A stretch of DNA of 64,000 nucleotides. It comes from Candidatus Arcticimaribacter forsetii (GTDB lineage Bacteria; Bacteroidota; Bacteroidia; Flavobacteriales; Flavobacteriaceae). The notes beneath the pieces were generated by a model. That model was not told the DNA's origin. It did no database searches and saw only the letters and a program-made list of their open reading frames with translations. Within the stretch, counting starts at the first letter, position 1; each line of letters opens with the position of its first letter. Shown here in pieces: positions 8,887-19,013 of this stretch. The stretch is from the NCBI RefSeq assembly GCF_910589745.1, contig NZ_OU342399.1, forward strand, positions 248,001 through 312,000. The letters run 5' to 3'. The position numbers were made by a program, and so were the translations under genes.

Positions 8887-10731
8887 ATGAATCTTAAGTT
8901 TAATATCCGAAAGAATACTATATTCTTTCTTCTGCTAACATTTGCAGTAGCTTCTTGTAATAAAGATTTTAATACTGTTGGTTATAACTTAATAGGGTCA
9001 AATGCATTTGAAACAAGCCAAGTTGAATTACCTGTAGTTTCTCATCAAAATCGTGCTATATCAGATTTTCAAGCAGACGGATTAAATACGCTCCAGTTAG
9101 GGACAATTGATATTCCAAATATTGGTGAATCTTCAGCTTATATTATTTCTCAATTAAACCTTCCCCCAACAACCTTTTTTGGAGGATTAACAAAAGAGCA
9201 AGAACAGGGTTCTGAAGATAACGCATCTTGGATTCAAGAAAACGAACAGGTTATTTCTGCCTACCTAGAAATACCTTTTTTTTATAATTCTAGAGATCGA
9301 GATGGTGACGGAGTTTATGACAGTTTAGATATTGACCCAGACAATCCAGAGAGTGATACAGATGGTGACTCAATCTCTGATGCTGTAGAAACACAAGATG
9401 GAACAAATCCGTTGAGTGACGATAGTGACGGAGATGGAATACTAGATGCAGACGACACAGATAATTCAGATTATATAATTGAAAATAAAACCTATTCTAT
9501 AGATTCCATTTTTGGAAATAAAAATTCAACATTTAATTTAAAAGTTGAAGAATTGACCTATTATTTAAATACGCTTGATCCGTCAGATAATTTTGAGTCT
9601 AACCAAGCTTTTTATTCTTCTAGAGATTTATATCAAGAAGGTTTTGTTGGCGAAACTCTCTTCGATGAGTCCTATCAATTAGACTTAGAAGAGGTTCGAA
9701 TTAATTATATTGAAGACGACCCAGAGACAGAAGATGTAGATGAAACAACCTTAATACAAAATCGTCGTTCCCCAAGAATTAAAGTCCCTTTAAACACCGA
9801 TTTTTTTCAAAGAAAATTCATCGACATTGAAGGTTCAGATTCCTTGGCAAACACTTCGGAGTTTCAGAAGTATATGAAAGGAATTTATATCCGAATGGAG
9901 AATCCTTCTGAGGATCTATACATGCTCCTTAACTTTAATTCTGCTAGTATTGTGGTTACCTATGAATACGATCGTTATAACGATAACGATACACCGGACG
10001 ACACGAGCGATTTTTCTATAGACCGGTCTAGGAGAGATTTTGCACTTACTCCCTCGATTACTATTAATCATTTGAACAATTCATATATAAACCCAGCTGT
10101 AGATGAGGCTGTAGGCCAAACTTCAGGCACAAATAATTTATATCTGAAAGGGGGTATGGGGTTAACGTCTAATATTGAGCTTTTTGGAAATCATTCAGAT
10201 GGATCTGCAGCTTCAAAATTAGACGAAATTAGAGAAAATAGTTGGTTGATTAACGAGGCTAATTTAGTTTTTTATGTTGATTCTGATTGGGTTGAGAGCT
10301 TGAATACTGAAGATATAATTGCAGATCGATTGTACCTTTATAAAGAAGGTGACGGAACTCCTTTGTTGGATTATATTGATGATCAAACGGTGGATAATAC
10401 GCAACATAATAAGTCCAAATATATTTATGGCGGTATTTTAGAATATGAAGACGGTAGGCCTTATCGTTATAAGTTCAAAATAACACAGCATGTAAATAAT
10501 CTCATTCGTAAAGATTCTACAAATGTTCCGCTGAGATTAGCAGTGTCTGCGGACATTTCAAATCAGATAGCAAAGCGTGCTTTTTTTAATGTTGGGGGTG
10601 AAGAAATTTCATATCCAACAGCAACAATATTAAATCCATTAGGAACCGTTTTAATTGGCTCAAATCCCGAAGAAGGATTTGAAAATCAAAGATTGAAACT
10701 AGAATTAATTTACACAAACTTTTCAAATTAA
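8887..10731 (+). CDS. DUF4270 lipoprotein with inserted calcium-binding repeats
   Basis: A 614-residue outer-membrane or surface lipoprotein of the DUF4270 family found across Bacteroidota. The ATG at 8887 gives a typical SPII leader ending AVASC followed by NKDF. An in-frame ATG 22 codons earlier lies inside the previous gene and would spoil the leader. Residues about 137-195 hold three acidic DxDxDG loops of thrombospondin type 3 kind (DRDGDGVYD, DTDGDSISD, DSDGDGILD), an insert between strands of the main domain. The role of the family is unknown. It sits between the GT5-like gene and glmS, five bases before the latter. Confidence 0.85.
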   Translation: MNLKFNIRKNTIFFLLLTFAVASCNKDFNTVGYNLIGSNAFETSQVELPVVSHQNRAISDFQADGLNTLQLGTIDIPNIGESSAYIISQLNLPPTTFFGGLTKEQEQGSEDNASWIQENEQVISAYLEIPFFYNSRDRDGDGVYDSLDIDPDNPESDTDGDSISDAVETQDGTNPLSDDSDGDGILDADDTDNSDYIIENKTYSIDSIFGNKNSTFNLKVEELTYYLNTLDPSDNFESNQAFYSSRDLYQEGFVGETLFDESYQLDLEEVRINYIEDDPETEDVDETTLIQNRRSPRIKVPLNTDFFQRKFIDIEGSDSLANTSEFQKYMKGIYIRMENPSEDLYMLLNFNSASIVVTYEYDRYNDNDTPDDTSDFSIDRSRRDFALTPSITINHLNNSYINPAVDEAVGQTSGTNNLYLKGGMGLTSNIELFGNHSDGSAASKLDEIRENSWLINEANLVFYVDSDWVESLNTEDIIADRLYLYKEGDGTPLLDYIDDQTVDNTQHNKSKYIYGGILEYEDGRPYRYKFKITQHVNNLIRKDSTNVPLRLAVSADISNQIAKRAFFNVGGEEISYPTATILNPLGTVLIGSNPEEGFENQRLKLELIYTNFSN

Positions 10732-10736
10732 TTATT

Positions 10737-12584
10737 ATGTGCGGAATTGTAGCCTACATAGGAAATCAACAAGCAGCACCAATTATTATTAAAGGTCTTA
10801 AAAGACTTGAATACCGAGGTTATGACAGTACCGGTGTTTCTTTATTTAATGGTTCTGAATTGTATACAATTAAAACAAAAGGAAAAGTTAGTGAGTTGGA
10901 GCTGAAGCTTGAAGATCAAAATTCAATTGACGCACAAGTTGGCCTCGGACATACCCGCTGGGCAACCCACGGAATACCAAATGATAAAAATGCGCACCCC
11001 CAAGCTTCAAATTCAAGTAATTTGGTGTTGGTTCATAACGGAATCATTGAGAATTACGCGTCATTAAAAGAAGAATTGATTCAACGTGGTTACACTTTTA
11101 CATCGGATACAGATACCGAGGTATTAGTTAACTTAATAGAAGACATTCAAAAGAAAGAAAAAGTAAAACTTGGGAAAGCAGTTCAAATTGCACTAACTCA
11201 AGTAATAGGGGCTTATGCAATTGTGGTTTTTGATCGCAGAAAGCCAAACGAACTCATCGCGGCAAGACTTGGAAGTCCTTTGGCTATCGGTGTAGGTGAA
11301 AATGAGTTTTTTGTAGCTTCAGATGCAACTCCATTTATTGAGTATACAAAAAACGTAATTTATTTAGAAGAGGAGCATTTAGCAATTATTCGTAGTAATC
11401 GAGACATTGCAATTCGAAAAATTAAAACAGACAAAGTAATTAAGCCTTATGTTGAAGAGCTTCAAATGAGCTTAGAGAACATTCAAAAAGGCGGATATGA
11501 ACACTTCATGCTCAAGGAGATATTTGAGCAGCCTCAGGCTATTAGAGACACCTTAAGGGGGCGTTTGCTTTCTAACGAAGGAAAGATAACCCTCTCCAGT
11601 TTAAGAGATCATGAAAATAAATTTTTAAAAGCAAAAAGAATCCTAATAGTTGCTTGTGGTACCTCATGGCACGCTGGATTAGTTGCCGAATATTTAATTG
11701 AAAAATTCACTCGTATTCCGGTTGAGGTTGAGTACGCCTCTGAGTTTAGATACCGTGATCCAATAATTTTTCAAGACGATATAATCATTGCAATTTCTCA
11801 ATCTGGAGAAACAGCAGACACTTTAGCAGCTATTAAAATAGCTAAGGAACGTGGTGCATTCGTTTACGGTGTTTGTAATGTAGTAGGATCTTCTATTTCT
11901 AGAATGACCGACACGGGTTGTTATACCCATGCCGGGCCAGAAATTGGAGTTGCATCTACTAAAGCATTTACTACTCAAATTACAGTTTTTTCTTTATTGG
12001 CTCTTCATTTAGGGATGTTAAAAGGGTCTTTATCTCGATCAGAATACCAACAGCATCTTGCAGAGTTAGAATCTTTACCAGATAAAGTTTCGGAAATTTT
12101 AAAGCAGGAAACTTTAATTAAAGAAGTCGCTTCTTCTTTTAATGACACTAACAATTGTATTTATTTAGGTAGAGGTTATAATTTCCCAGTAGCACTAGAA
12201 GGTGCTTTAAAACTTAAAGAAATTTCATACATCCATGCAGAAGGATATCCTGCAGCGGAGATGAAACATGGTCCGATTGCATTAATAGACGAACAAATGC
12301 CTGTGGTTGTAATTGCAACCAAAAAAGGGCATTATGATAAAGTGGTTAGTAATATCCAAGAAATCAAATCAAGAAAGGGACGTATAATTGCAGTTGTAAG
12401 CGAAGGAGATGTACGTGTTAAAGAACTAGCCGATTATTGTATTGAAGTCCCAGAATCTTTGGAATGTTTCACCCCTATTTTAACTACAATTCCATTACAA
12501 CTTTTATCTTATTATATAGCAGTTCAAAGAGGATGTAATGTTGATCAACCTAGGAATTTAGCGAAATCGGTTACTGTGGAATAA
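10737..12584 (+). CDS. glmS: Glutamine-fructose-6-phosphate aminotransferase (isomerizing)
   Basis: Makes glucosamine 6-phosphate from fructose 6-phosphate and glutamine, the entry step to peptidoglycan and lipopolysaccharide amino sugars. The 615 residues begin MCGIVAYIG, with C2 as the N-terminal nucleophile of the class II glutaminase domain (HTRWATHG, HNGIIENY). Two SIS sugar-isomerase domains follow (CGTSWHAG, SQSGETADT, GRGYNFPVALEGALKLKE) and the end is the conserved PRNLAKSVTVE. It follows the DUF4270 gene by five bases. Confidence 0.98.
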   Translation: MCGIVAYIGNQQAAPIIIKGLKRLEYRGYDSTGVSLFNGSELYTIKTKGKVSELELKLEDQNSIDAQVGLGHTRWATHGIPNDKNAHPQASNSSNLVLVHNGIIENYASLKEELIQRGYTFTSDTDTEVLVNLIEDIQKKEKVKLGKAVQIALTQVIGAYAIVVFDRRKPNELIAARLGSPLAIGVGENEFFVASDATPFIEYTKNVIYLEEEHLAIIRSNRDIAIRKIKTDKVIKPYVEELQMSLENIQKGGYEHFMLKEIFEQPQAIRDTLRGRLLSNEGKITLSSLRDHENKFLKAKRILIVACGTSWHAGLVAEYLIEKFTRIPVEVEYASEFRYRDPIIFQDDIIIAISQSGETADTLAAIKIAKERGAFVYGVCNVVGSSISRMTDTGCYTHAGPEIGVASTKAFTTQITVFSLLALHLGMLKGSLSRSEYQQHLAELESLPDKVSEILKQETLIKEVASSFNDTNNCIYLGRGYNFPVALEGALKLKEISYIHAEGYPAAEMKHGPIALIDEQMPVVVIATKKGHYDKVVSNIQEIKSRKGRIIAVVSEGDVRVKELADYCIEVPESLECFTPILTTIPLQLLSYYIAVQRGCNVDQPRNLAKSVTVE

Positions 12585-12725
12585 ATTTAATTGACAATTC
12601 ATCTTCCCGTTTAAAAAGACTTGTAAGATTTTCATTTTCAGAAGCTAGCATAATGTTGTAGAAACCGAACTGTTTTATGATTTTTAAGTAACTATTAGAA
12701 AACTTATTCTTTACTTGTTTTCAAT

Positions 12726-12733
12726 TATCTTTG
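12726..12733 (+). promoter_or_regulatory. Candidate -7 promoter element for the CDGSH gene
   Basis: TATCTTTG fits TAnnTTTG and ends 16 bases before the ATG at 12750. The spacing to the nearest upstream TTG is too short for a classic -33 element. Confidence 0.4.
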
Positions 12734-12749
12734 TGTAAAGAAATGAATT

Positions 12750-12926
12750 ATGCAAAACGAAAGAACAAAAATTATAGTAAAACCAAACGGTCAATTTGTT
12801 ATTCAAGGCCCTGTAGACCTTGTAGATATTGAGGGTAATGAAATAGAGCATGGACCAAGGTTTACACTATGTGGATGTTCCAAATCAGACAATAAACCTT
12901 TTTGTGACGGAGCTCATAAAGGATAA
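12750..12926 (+). CDS. CDGSH iron-sulfur domain protein
   Basis: A 58-residue protein. The C-terminal half carries the mitoNEET-type [2Fe-2S] ligand set C-x-C-x(8)-C-x(3)-H: CGCSKSDNKPFCDGAH at residues 41-56, with C41, C43, C52 and H56. The N-terminal half (VKPNGQFVIQGPVDLVD) is the usual short beta segment. Single-CDGSH proteins form redox-active homodimers. The bacterial role is not settled. It stands alone after glmS with its own candidate promoter. Confidence 0.92.
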   Translation: MQNERTKIIVKPNGQFVIQGPVDLVDIEGNEIEHGPRFTLCGCSKSDNKPFCDGAHKG

Positions 12927-12989
12927 GAGTTTATCATTTTTCTTTGGGTCACCTTTTTGATTGTATAGAACAAATTCTACACACACGAT

Positions 12990-13178
12990 TTAATTAAGAT
13001 ATTCTTTAATAACAAAACAGTTTTTTCTTTTTATCTTAAATTTTTTTGGTTCAAGAGAAGAGAAGAACATTTCGACATAGCTCAGTCTTCGGATATAATT
13101 CCATCCGTTGCGAAGTTGATAAGGTATAATAACCTTAACGAAGTTTTGGCAGCTGTTCAGTAAGTCAGGTTGATCCAT
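12990..13178 (-). CDS. Hypothetical small protein (doubtful)
   Basis: A 62-codon open frame on the minus strand starting MDQPDLLNSCQNFVKV and ending in a lysine-rich tail. I do not recognise a family. The mix of aromatic and charged residues is protein-like, and otherwise the ~300 bases between the CDGSH gene and the lipid kinase would be empty. No promoter element was seen before its ATG. It could equally be a chance frame in AT-rich DNA. Confidence 0.3.
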   Translation of the reverse strand: MDQPDLLNSCQNFVKVIIPYQLRNGWNYIRRLSYVEMFFSSLEPKKFKIKRKNCFVIKEYLN

Positions 13179-13222
13179 CTTTTGTGTTTAATTATTCCGG
13201 ATGGGAATACACTTTTTTATAA

Positions 13223-13348
13223 ATGAAGAATATATTTGTATTTAAAGAGGAAAAGGATCAAAGCAATGAATTCTTTCGAGATAAAGACATGATGTATTTG
13301 CAAGATTATAGTAAACAGATTGAAATCAGAGCTCTTGAAGCTGATTAA
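13223..13348 (+). CDS. Hypothetical 41-residue protein upstream of the lipid kinase
   Basis: An open frame starting MKNIFVFKEEKDQSNEFF and ending IEIRALEAD, highly charged and with no hydrophobic segment. It stops two bases before the lipid kinase ATG, the spacing expected for a translationally coupled leader gene. A TATATTTG sequence at 13231-13238 inside it could instead be the promoter of the kinase, which would make this frame non-coding. No family is recognised. Confidence 0.35.
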   Translation: MKNIFVFKEEKDQSNEFFRDKDMMYLQDYSKQIEIRALEAD

Positions 13349-13350
13349 AG

Positions 13351-14241
13351 ATGAAGGAAAAAATACATTTTATTATAAACTCTAGATCAGAGAAGGCAAA
13401 ATTAATTTTAAAAAAACAAATTGACACCACTTCTTTTTGGCATAATAATTTTGATGTTTTTATGTGGGAATCGCTCTATAAAGGTCACGCATTAGAACTT
13501 ACTCAAAAAGCAATATCAGACAAATCTAGCACAATAGTAGCTTGCGGCGGAGACGGAACAATCAATGAAGTTGCTAGATATGTCATAGAAACAGACATTC
13601 CTTTGGGAATTGTTCCATTAGGTTCTGGAAATGGTCTAGCAAGACATTTTAAAATTCCACTCCACATAAAAGGTGCTCTTCAGGTAATAAAGACTAGGAA
13701 TATAGTCCAAATGAATGCAGGATTAGCAAATCAAAATTTCTTCCTGTGTAACACGGGAGTAAGTTTTGACACTCATTTTATAAATGCATATCAAAACATT
13801 CCTTCAAGAGGTTTTTTCTCTTATTTTAAGTCTTTAAAGGCTGCTTTCACCTCTTTTTCAGTTCAAAAGCACACCTTAGAATTTGACTCACAAAAGAGAG
13901 TGGTAACTCCTTTTTTGTTAATGATCTGCAACACCAACCAGTTTGGATATGATTTTTCGCTTACACCAAACGCTTCCGTTTCTGACGGAAAATTTGAGAT
14001 GATTATTTATAATAAATCTTCTTATTGGTCCCTTTTTAAGTTATTTTTAGACAGTCGTTTTGACTTAAATCTAAGCAGTAGTTTTTTAGAAACTTTATTG
14101 GTTTCTGAGGTAACAATTACATCTGAATCAGATCAAACCGTAATCCAATACGATGGTGAAATTAATCACAGCCCCACTAATGAATTACAAGTACGACTAC
14201 ACCCCAAAAACTTAGGAATTATAGTCCCCAAACAAAAATAA
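13351..14241 (+). CDS. Diacylglycerol/sphingosine kinase-family lipid kinase (YegS/DagK-like)
   Basis: The 296 residues contain the kinase nucleotide-binding GGDGT (66-70) and the GSGNGLAR loop (91-98), followed by the beta-sandwich C-terminal domain that carries the lipid-binding part. Family members phosphorylate diacylglycerol or related lipids at the inner membrane face. The substrate cannot be told from sequence alone. It is followed after six bases by the DinB-family gene on the same strand. Confidence 0.9.
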   Translation: MKEKIHFIINSRSEKAKLILKKQIDTTSFWHNNFDVFMWESLYKGHALELTQKAISDKSSTIVACGGDGTINEVARYVIETDIPLGIVPLGSGNGLARHFKIPLHIKGALQVIKTRNIVQMNAGLANQNFFLCNTGVSFDTHFINAYQNIPSRGFFSYFKSLKAAFTSFSVQKHTLEFDSQKRVVTPFLLMICNTNQFGYDFSLTPNASVSDGKFEMIIYNKSSYWSLFKLFLDSRFDLNLSSSFLETLLVSEVTITSESDQTVIQYDGEINHSPTNELQVRLHPKNLGIIVPKQK

Positions 14242-14247
14242 ACCAAC

Positions 14248-14703
14248 ATGAAACAACATCTTTCAATTTTAGCTCACAACAGAGCAATTTATTCACAATT
14301 TTTAAAGAAATTTACTTTAGATCAACTCAATAAAGTGCCCGACGGATTTAACAACAATATTCTTTGGAATGTTGCGCATTCCCTTGTTACACAACAGCTT
14401 TTAATCTATTCTCTGTCGGGGGTTAAACCACTAGTTCCAGAATCGTGGATAGATTCTTATAGAAAAGGAACAAAGCCAGAAGTTGAGGTAACTCAGGAAT
14501 TTGTTGACGCATTAGACGCAGCTCTTTTTTCAACACATAATCAATTGGAAGCGGATTTAGATTCTGGAGTATTTAAAGAATTTAATCCTTACACTACTTC
14601 CACAAAAATGCATATAGATTCTCTTGAAACTGCACTTTCATTTGTTTTATTCCACGATGGAATTCATATAGGTTCTGTTTTAGCACTAGCTAAACTGGTT
14701 TAA
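14248..14703 (+). CDS. DinB-family protein
   Basis: A 151-residue four-helix protein of the DinB/YfiT superfamily. Possible metal-ligand histidines are visible in NVAHSLVTQQLL (near 46-57) and FHDGIHIGSVL (near 134-144). Members are metal-dependent hydrolases or thiol-S-transferases, some using bacillithiol. The convergent neighbour is a YpdA-type bacillithiol disulfide reductase, which fits a thiol link, though this is inference. The stop codon shares TTAA with the stop of that gene. Confidence 0.8.
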   Translation: MKQHLSILAHNRAIYSQFLKKFTLDQLNKVPDGFNNNILWNVAHSLVTQQLLIYSLSGVKPLVPESWIDSYRKGTKPEVEVTQEFVDALDAALFSTHNQLEADLDSGVFKEFNPYTTSTKMHIDSLETALSFVLFHDGIHIGSVLALAKLV

Positions 14704-15659
14704 GCCTCTGAAATTGCACTAACAATTTGTTTCGCGTGTACTCTAGAGTTTTCTATAAACCATTTGTTAGTTTTTAAACCTCCACAAACGACCCCCGCAA
14801 GGTATACTCCTGGTTGAGAAGACTCCATTGTTTTTTCGTTGTATTTAGGAGTACTAAATTCGTCTGAATTAAATCCAACACCCAGAGACTCAAGAAGTGT
14901 AAAGTCGGGTTGGTACCCTGTCATTGCAAGAACAAAATCATTTGGGATTTCGATCGTTTCTTCAGAAGTTTGAATCACAACACTATTGGGTTTGATTTCT
15001 ACTAAGCTTGATTCAAAATAAGCAGGAATACTTCCTTCTTCAATTCGGTTTACAATATCAGGTCTTGCCCAGTACTTTACGTTTGCACCAATTTGTTTTT
15101 CTCTAACAACCAGCGTAACGCTTTTAGCTCCTTTTCTGTAGGTTTCAAGAGCAACATCAACTGCAGAATTAGCGGCGCCTATTACCACGATGTCCATGCC
15201 AAAATATGGATGAGATTCTTTGTAGTAATGAGATACTTTCTCAAGTTCTTCTCCCGGGATATTTAGCTTATAAGGGAGGTCGTAAAACCCAGTTGCTAAA
15301 ACAATATTTTTTGTCTGATAGGTGTTTTTGGTTGTTTTGATTGTGAACCCTTTTTTAATTCTAGAAAATTCAACCACACCTTCATATAGTTTTACATTTA
15401 GGTTCCAAGTTGAGGTAACTCTTCTGTAATATTCTAATGCTTCTGCTCTGGTTGGTTTTGGGTTGTGGGAGATGAATGGGATTTCCCCAATTTCTAATCG
15501 ATCTGAAGTCGAAAAGAAGGTCATGTTTTGCGGGTAATGATAAATGGAGTTTACTAACATACCTTTCTCAATGATTGTATAAGAAAGCCCTTTTTTTTCA
15601 GCTTCTATACCACAAGCCAATCCAATGGGCCCCGCTCCAATAATGATTAAATCTTCCAT
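14700..15659 (-). CDS. ypdA: YpdA-type bacillithiol disulfide reductase
   Basis: An FAD/NAD(P)H flavoprotein of 319 residues. It has an N-terminal FAD-binding GAGPIGLACG (about 8-17) and a second dinucleotide fold with VIGAANSAVDVALE (about 160-173). There is no CxxC redox pair, which separates it from thioredoxin reductase and fits YpdA (Bdr), which recycles oxidised bacillithiol. The family also contains closely related ferredoxin-NADP reductases, so the substrate is inferred. Its four-base overlap with the DinB gene makes the pair strictly convergent. A -7 element four bases before its ATG suggests a leaderless mRNA. Confidence 0.88.
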   Translation of the reverse strand: MEDLIIIGAGPIGLACGIEAEKKGLSYTIIEKGMLVNSIYHYPQNMTFFSTSDRLEIGEIPFISHNPKPTRAEALEYYRRVTSTWNLNVKLYEGVVEFSRIKKGFTIKTTKNTYQTKNIVLATGFYDLPYKLNIPGEELEKVSHYYKESHPYFGMDIVVIGAANSAVDVALETYRKGAKSVTLVVREKQIGANVKYWARPDIVNRIEEGSIPAYFESSLVEIKPNSVVIQTSEETIEIPNDFVLAMTGYQPDFTLLESLGVGFNSDEFSTPKYNEKTMESSQPGVYLAGVVCGGLKTNKWFIENSRVHAKQIVSAISEA

Positions 15660-15663
15660 GATT

Positions 15664-15671
15664 CAAAAGTA
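15664..15671 (-). promoter_or_regulatory. Candidate -7 promoter element for ypdA (leaderless)
   Basis: Minus-strand TACTTTTG, then AATC, then the ypdA ATG. The distance puts the expected transcription start on or beside the start codon. No clear -33 element was identified. Confidence 0.4.
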
Positions 15672-15839
15672 AATAAACGAATTAATAACCTCATAAATTG
15701 AAGCTATATTTTAATTTTATAATAAATAATGATTAATATTTTTTTAATATCAGATTTAACTATCATATTATATAAATAGTTCTTTTTTAAAGCCTAAATG
15801 TTCCTTTAGATAAATCTATTATAAGATTTTATTATGATT

Positions 15840-16883
15840 TTATTTATTAGATGACAATAATTCTTGTCTAAGAAATAAAGACACCATAAATCCAACTATA
15901 ATAAGTAGTGAAAGGTATATGCTTACAAAATAAATGAGGCTAAAAAATAGAATAATCCACCATAAAACGAATATTATGAGCCCAATTAGGTGTTTTACGC
16001 CGTTATGAAATACTTTATCGGGAAATAAATTAAGTATTCTGCTTATAACAAGCAAAGGAAATGTGTTTGGTAAGCTGAAAAAGAAAATTAAAGTTCGTTT
16101 TAAGATTGTAGGTTCAGGAAGCTGATTGAGAGAGTTTGGATTTGAATTTACGATTTCTTTCAGTTTGTAAAATCCTAATTTGGCATTCTTATGGTTTATG
16201 AATTTCTTTTTTTCGTAGTAAGTCTCGTCTTCCTCTTCGATCCATAAGCAATCTTTCATATTAATTTCAAGCGTTTCCCTTAATTTATTGAGAGTAACAC
16301 TGGGTTCGTTTTTATAAGAACTGGTGAAGTCACGAATTGATATTGGAATCCCATATACGATATGAACCTCCTGTCTAGGTCGATTATGATGACTGTAATT
16401 AATTCCGACTGGAATTAGATAAATATTTTTATGGGCACTTTTTATTTGTGCATCTAAAGCAAGTCGACTACTGCCCTTGGAAATTCTTTTTAAAAAATAC
16501 TCATTGTGATGAAGTCCTTCAGAAAACATAATTAGGTTCTTTCCCTGCGCAAGAAGTTCATGACATTTTTCAAATACACTTTTGTTTTTTTTGAGGCTGC
16601 TATATCCATCTCTTATTCTATAAACAGGCAGCATTTTTAAGGCGTCAAGAAACCATTGTAGTCGACCTCCAAACACGTCACTCCTTGTGAGTGAGTGAAA
16701 CTCAAACCCACAGGTCGTTGCAACTAGAATTGGATCTAAGAAAGATCCTTGGTGGTTTGGTGAGAAAATAAGACTTCCGTCTTTTGGAATATTTTCTTGA
16801 CCATACACTCGCACTTTTTTAAAGTAAAAAGGATTATACAGCTTTAGAAGTAAAAGGATTGTTTTAAAAAAAAATATTTTCAT
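15840..16883 (-). CDS. 1-acylglycerol-3-phosphate acyltransferase-family protein (PlsC domain)
   Basis: A 347-residue membrane acyltransferase. The catalytic block NHQGSFLD (43-50) has the HX5D spacing seen in a Bacteroidota branch of the family, in place of the common HX4D. A second conserved block is MFSEGLHH near 118-125. Two or three hydrophobic segments lie in the C-terminal 90 residues. Members transfer acyl chains to glycerolipids at the inner membrane. The exact acceptor is unknown. It stands alone between ypdA and the divergent atpD. Confidence 0.85.
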   Translation of the reverse strand: MKIFFFKTILLLLKLYNPFYFKKVRVYGQENIPKDGSLIFSPNHQGSFLDPILVATTCGFEFHSLTRSDVFGGRLQWFLDALKMLPVYRIRDGYSSLKKNKSVFEKCHELLAQGKNLIMFSEGLHHNEYFLKRISKGSSRLALDAQIKSAHKNIYLIPVGINYSHHNRPRQEVHIVYGIPISIRDFTSSYKNEPSVTLNKLRETLEINMKDCLWIEEEDETYYEKKKFINHKNAKLGFYKLKEIVNSNPNSLNQLPEPTILKRTLIFFFSLPNTFPLLVISRILNLFPDKVFHNGVKHLIGLIIFVLWWIILFFSLIYFVSIYLSLLIIVGFMVSLFLRQELLSSNK

Positions 16884-17066
16884 TTATCTGCAATTTTACG
16901 CTGTAAAATATGGAATAACAAACAGAATTACCGCTTGAAAATAAGTAATAAATCTTACTGTCTAAACCTGCGGACTTTAGCATTCTAAATGTACTCTTTT
17001 GAAGGTCCTTTGAACATAAAAAACAAAGTAATGTTTTTTTTAACAAAAACTTGAATTTAGTTAGGG

Positions 17067-17093
17067 TTGTTTTTTGTGGAAACCCTATATTTG
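17067..17093 (+). promoter_or_regulatory. Promoter for atpDC
   Basis: TTG at 17067-17069 and TATATTTG at 17086-17093 are 16 bases apart, a fair Bacteroidota -33/-7 pair. The -7 element ends 42 bases before the atpD ATG. Confidence 0.6.
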
Positions 17094-17114
17094 CATGCGA
17101 AATAAAAGACTTAA

Positions 17115-18647
<1,533 letters not shown>

Positions 18648-18652
18648 TAAAT

Positions 18653-18931
18653 ATGTATTTAGAAATAATATCTCCTGAAGCAACCCTATATACGGGTAAC
18701 ATTGACACTTTAACTGTGCCTGGAGCCAACGGTTCTTTTCAAGTTTTAGAAAATCACGCTGCAATTGTTTCGAATTTAGTTTCCGGGACCGTCGAATTTA
18801 AAGGTACATTTGATGCTTCAAATACTTTTGAAGCTCCATTCGAAAAGATAGATTCAAATATAGTTCAACTTAAAGTTTCCTCAGGAACTTTAGAGTTACA
18901 AGACAATAAATTAATCTTATTAGTAGATTAA
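18653..18931 (+). CDS. atpC: ATP synthase F1 subunit epsilon (short form)
   Basis: A 92-residue epsilon subunit containing only the N-terminal beta-sandwich (LEIISPEATLYTGNI near the start, PGANGSFQVLENHAAIVS in the middle). The C-terminal helical hairpin that inhibits ATP hydrolysis in longer homologues is missing. This is usual in the phylum. It follows atpD by five bases and ends just before a strong hairpin. Confidence 0.95.
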   Translation: MYLEIISPEATLYTGNIDTLTVPGANGSFQVLENHAAIVSNLVSGTVEFKGTFDASNTFEAPFEKIDSNIVQLKVSSGTLELQDNKLILLVD

Positions 18932-18950
18932 TGCTTTATCAATAAAACTT

Positions 18951-18987
18951 AAACGCCTGTAAATTAATAACATAATTACAGGTGTTT
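18951..18987 (+). terminator. Terminator after atpDC
   Basis: A 12-bp stem (AAACGCCTGTAA pairing with TTACAGGTGTTT, one G-T pair) around a short loop, ending in a T-run, 19 bases after the atpC stop. Confidence 0.8.
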
Positions 18988-19013
18988 TTGGTTTATTCAA
19001 AAATGTAATTTTT

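Noticed and set aside
12566-12720. Minus-strand open reading of about 48 codons ending inside the glmS 3' end (ends KREDELSIKFIPQ)
   Set aside because: It looks somewhat protein-like, but has no start codon after the preceding stop except an internal ATG, and no family or remnant could be recognised.
16864-17046. 60-codon minus-strand frame before the acyltransferase
   Set aside because: It overlaps the start of the acyltransferase in another frame, has no recognisable features, and lies in the atpD upstream region.
18940-19013. Possible cobalamin riboswitch before the BtuB-like receptor
   Set aside because: Only about 80 bases separate it from atpC and they are filled by the terminator hairpin. 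That is too short for a cobalamin aptamer.
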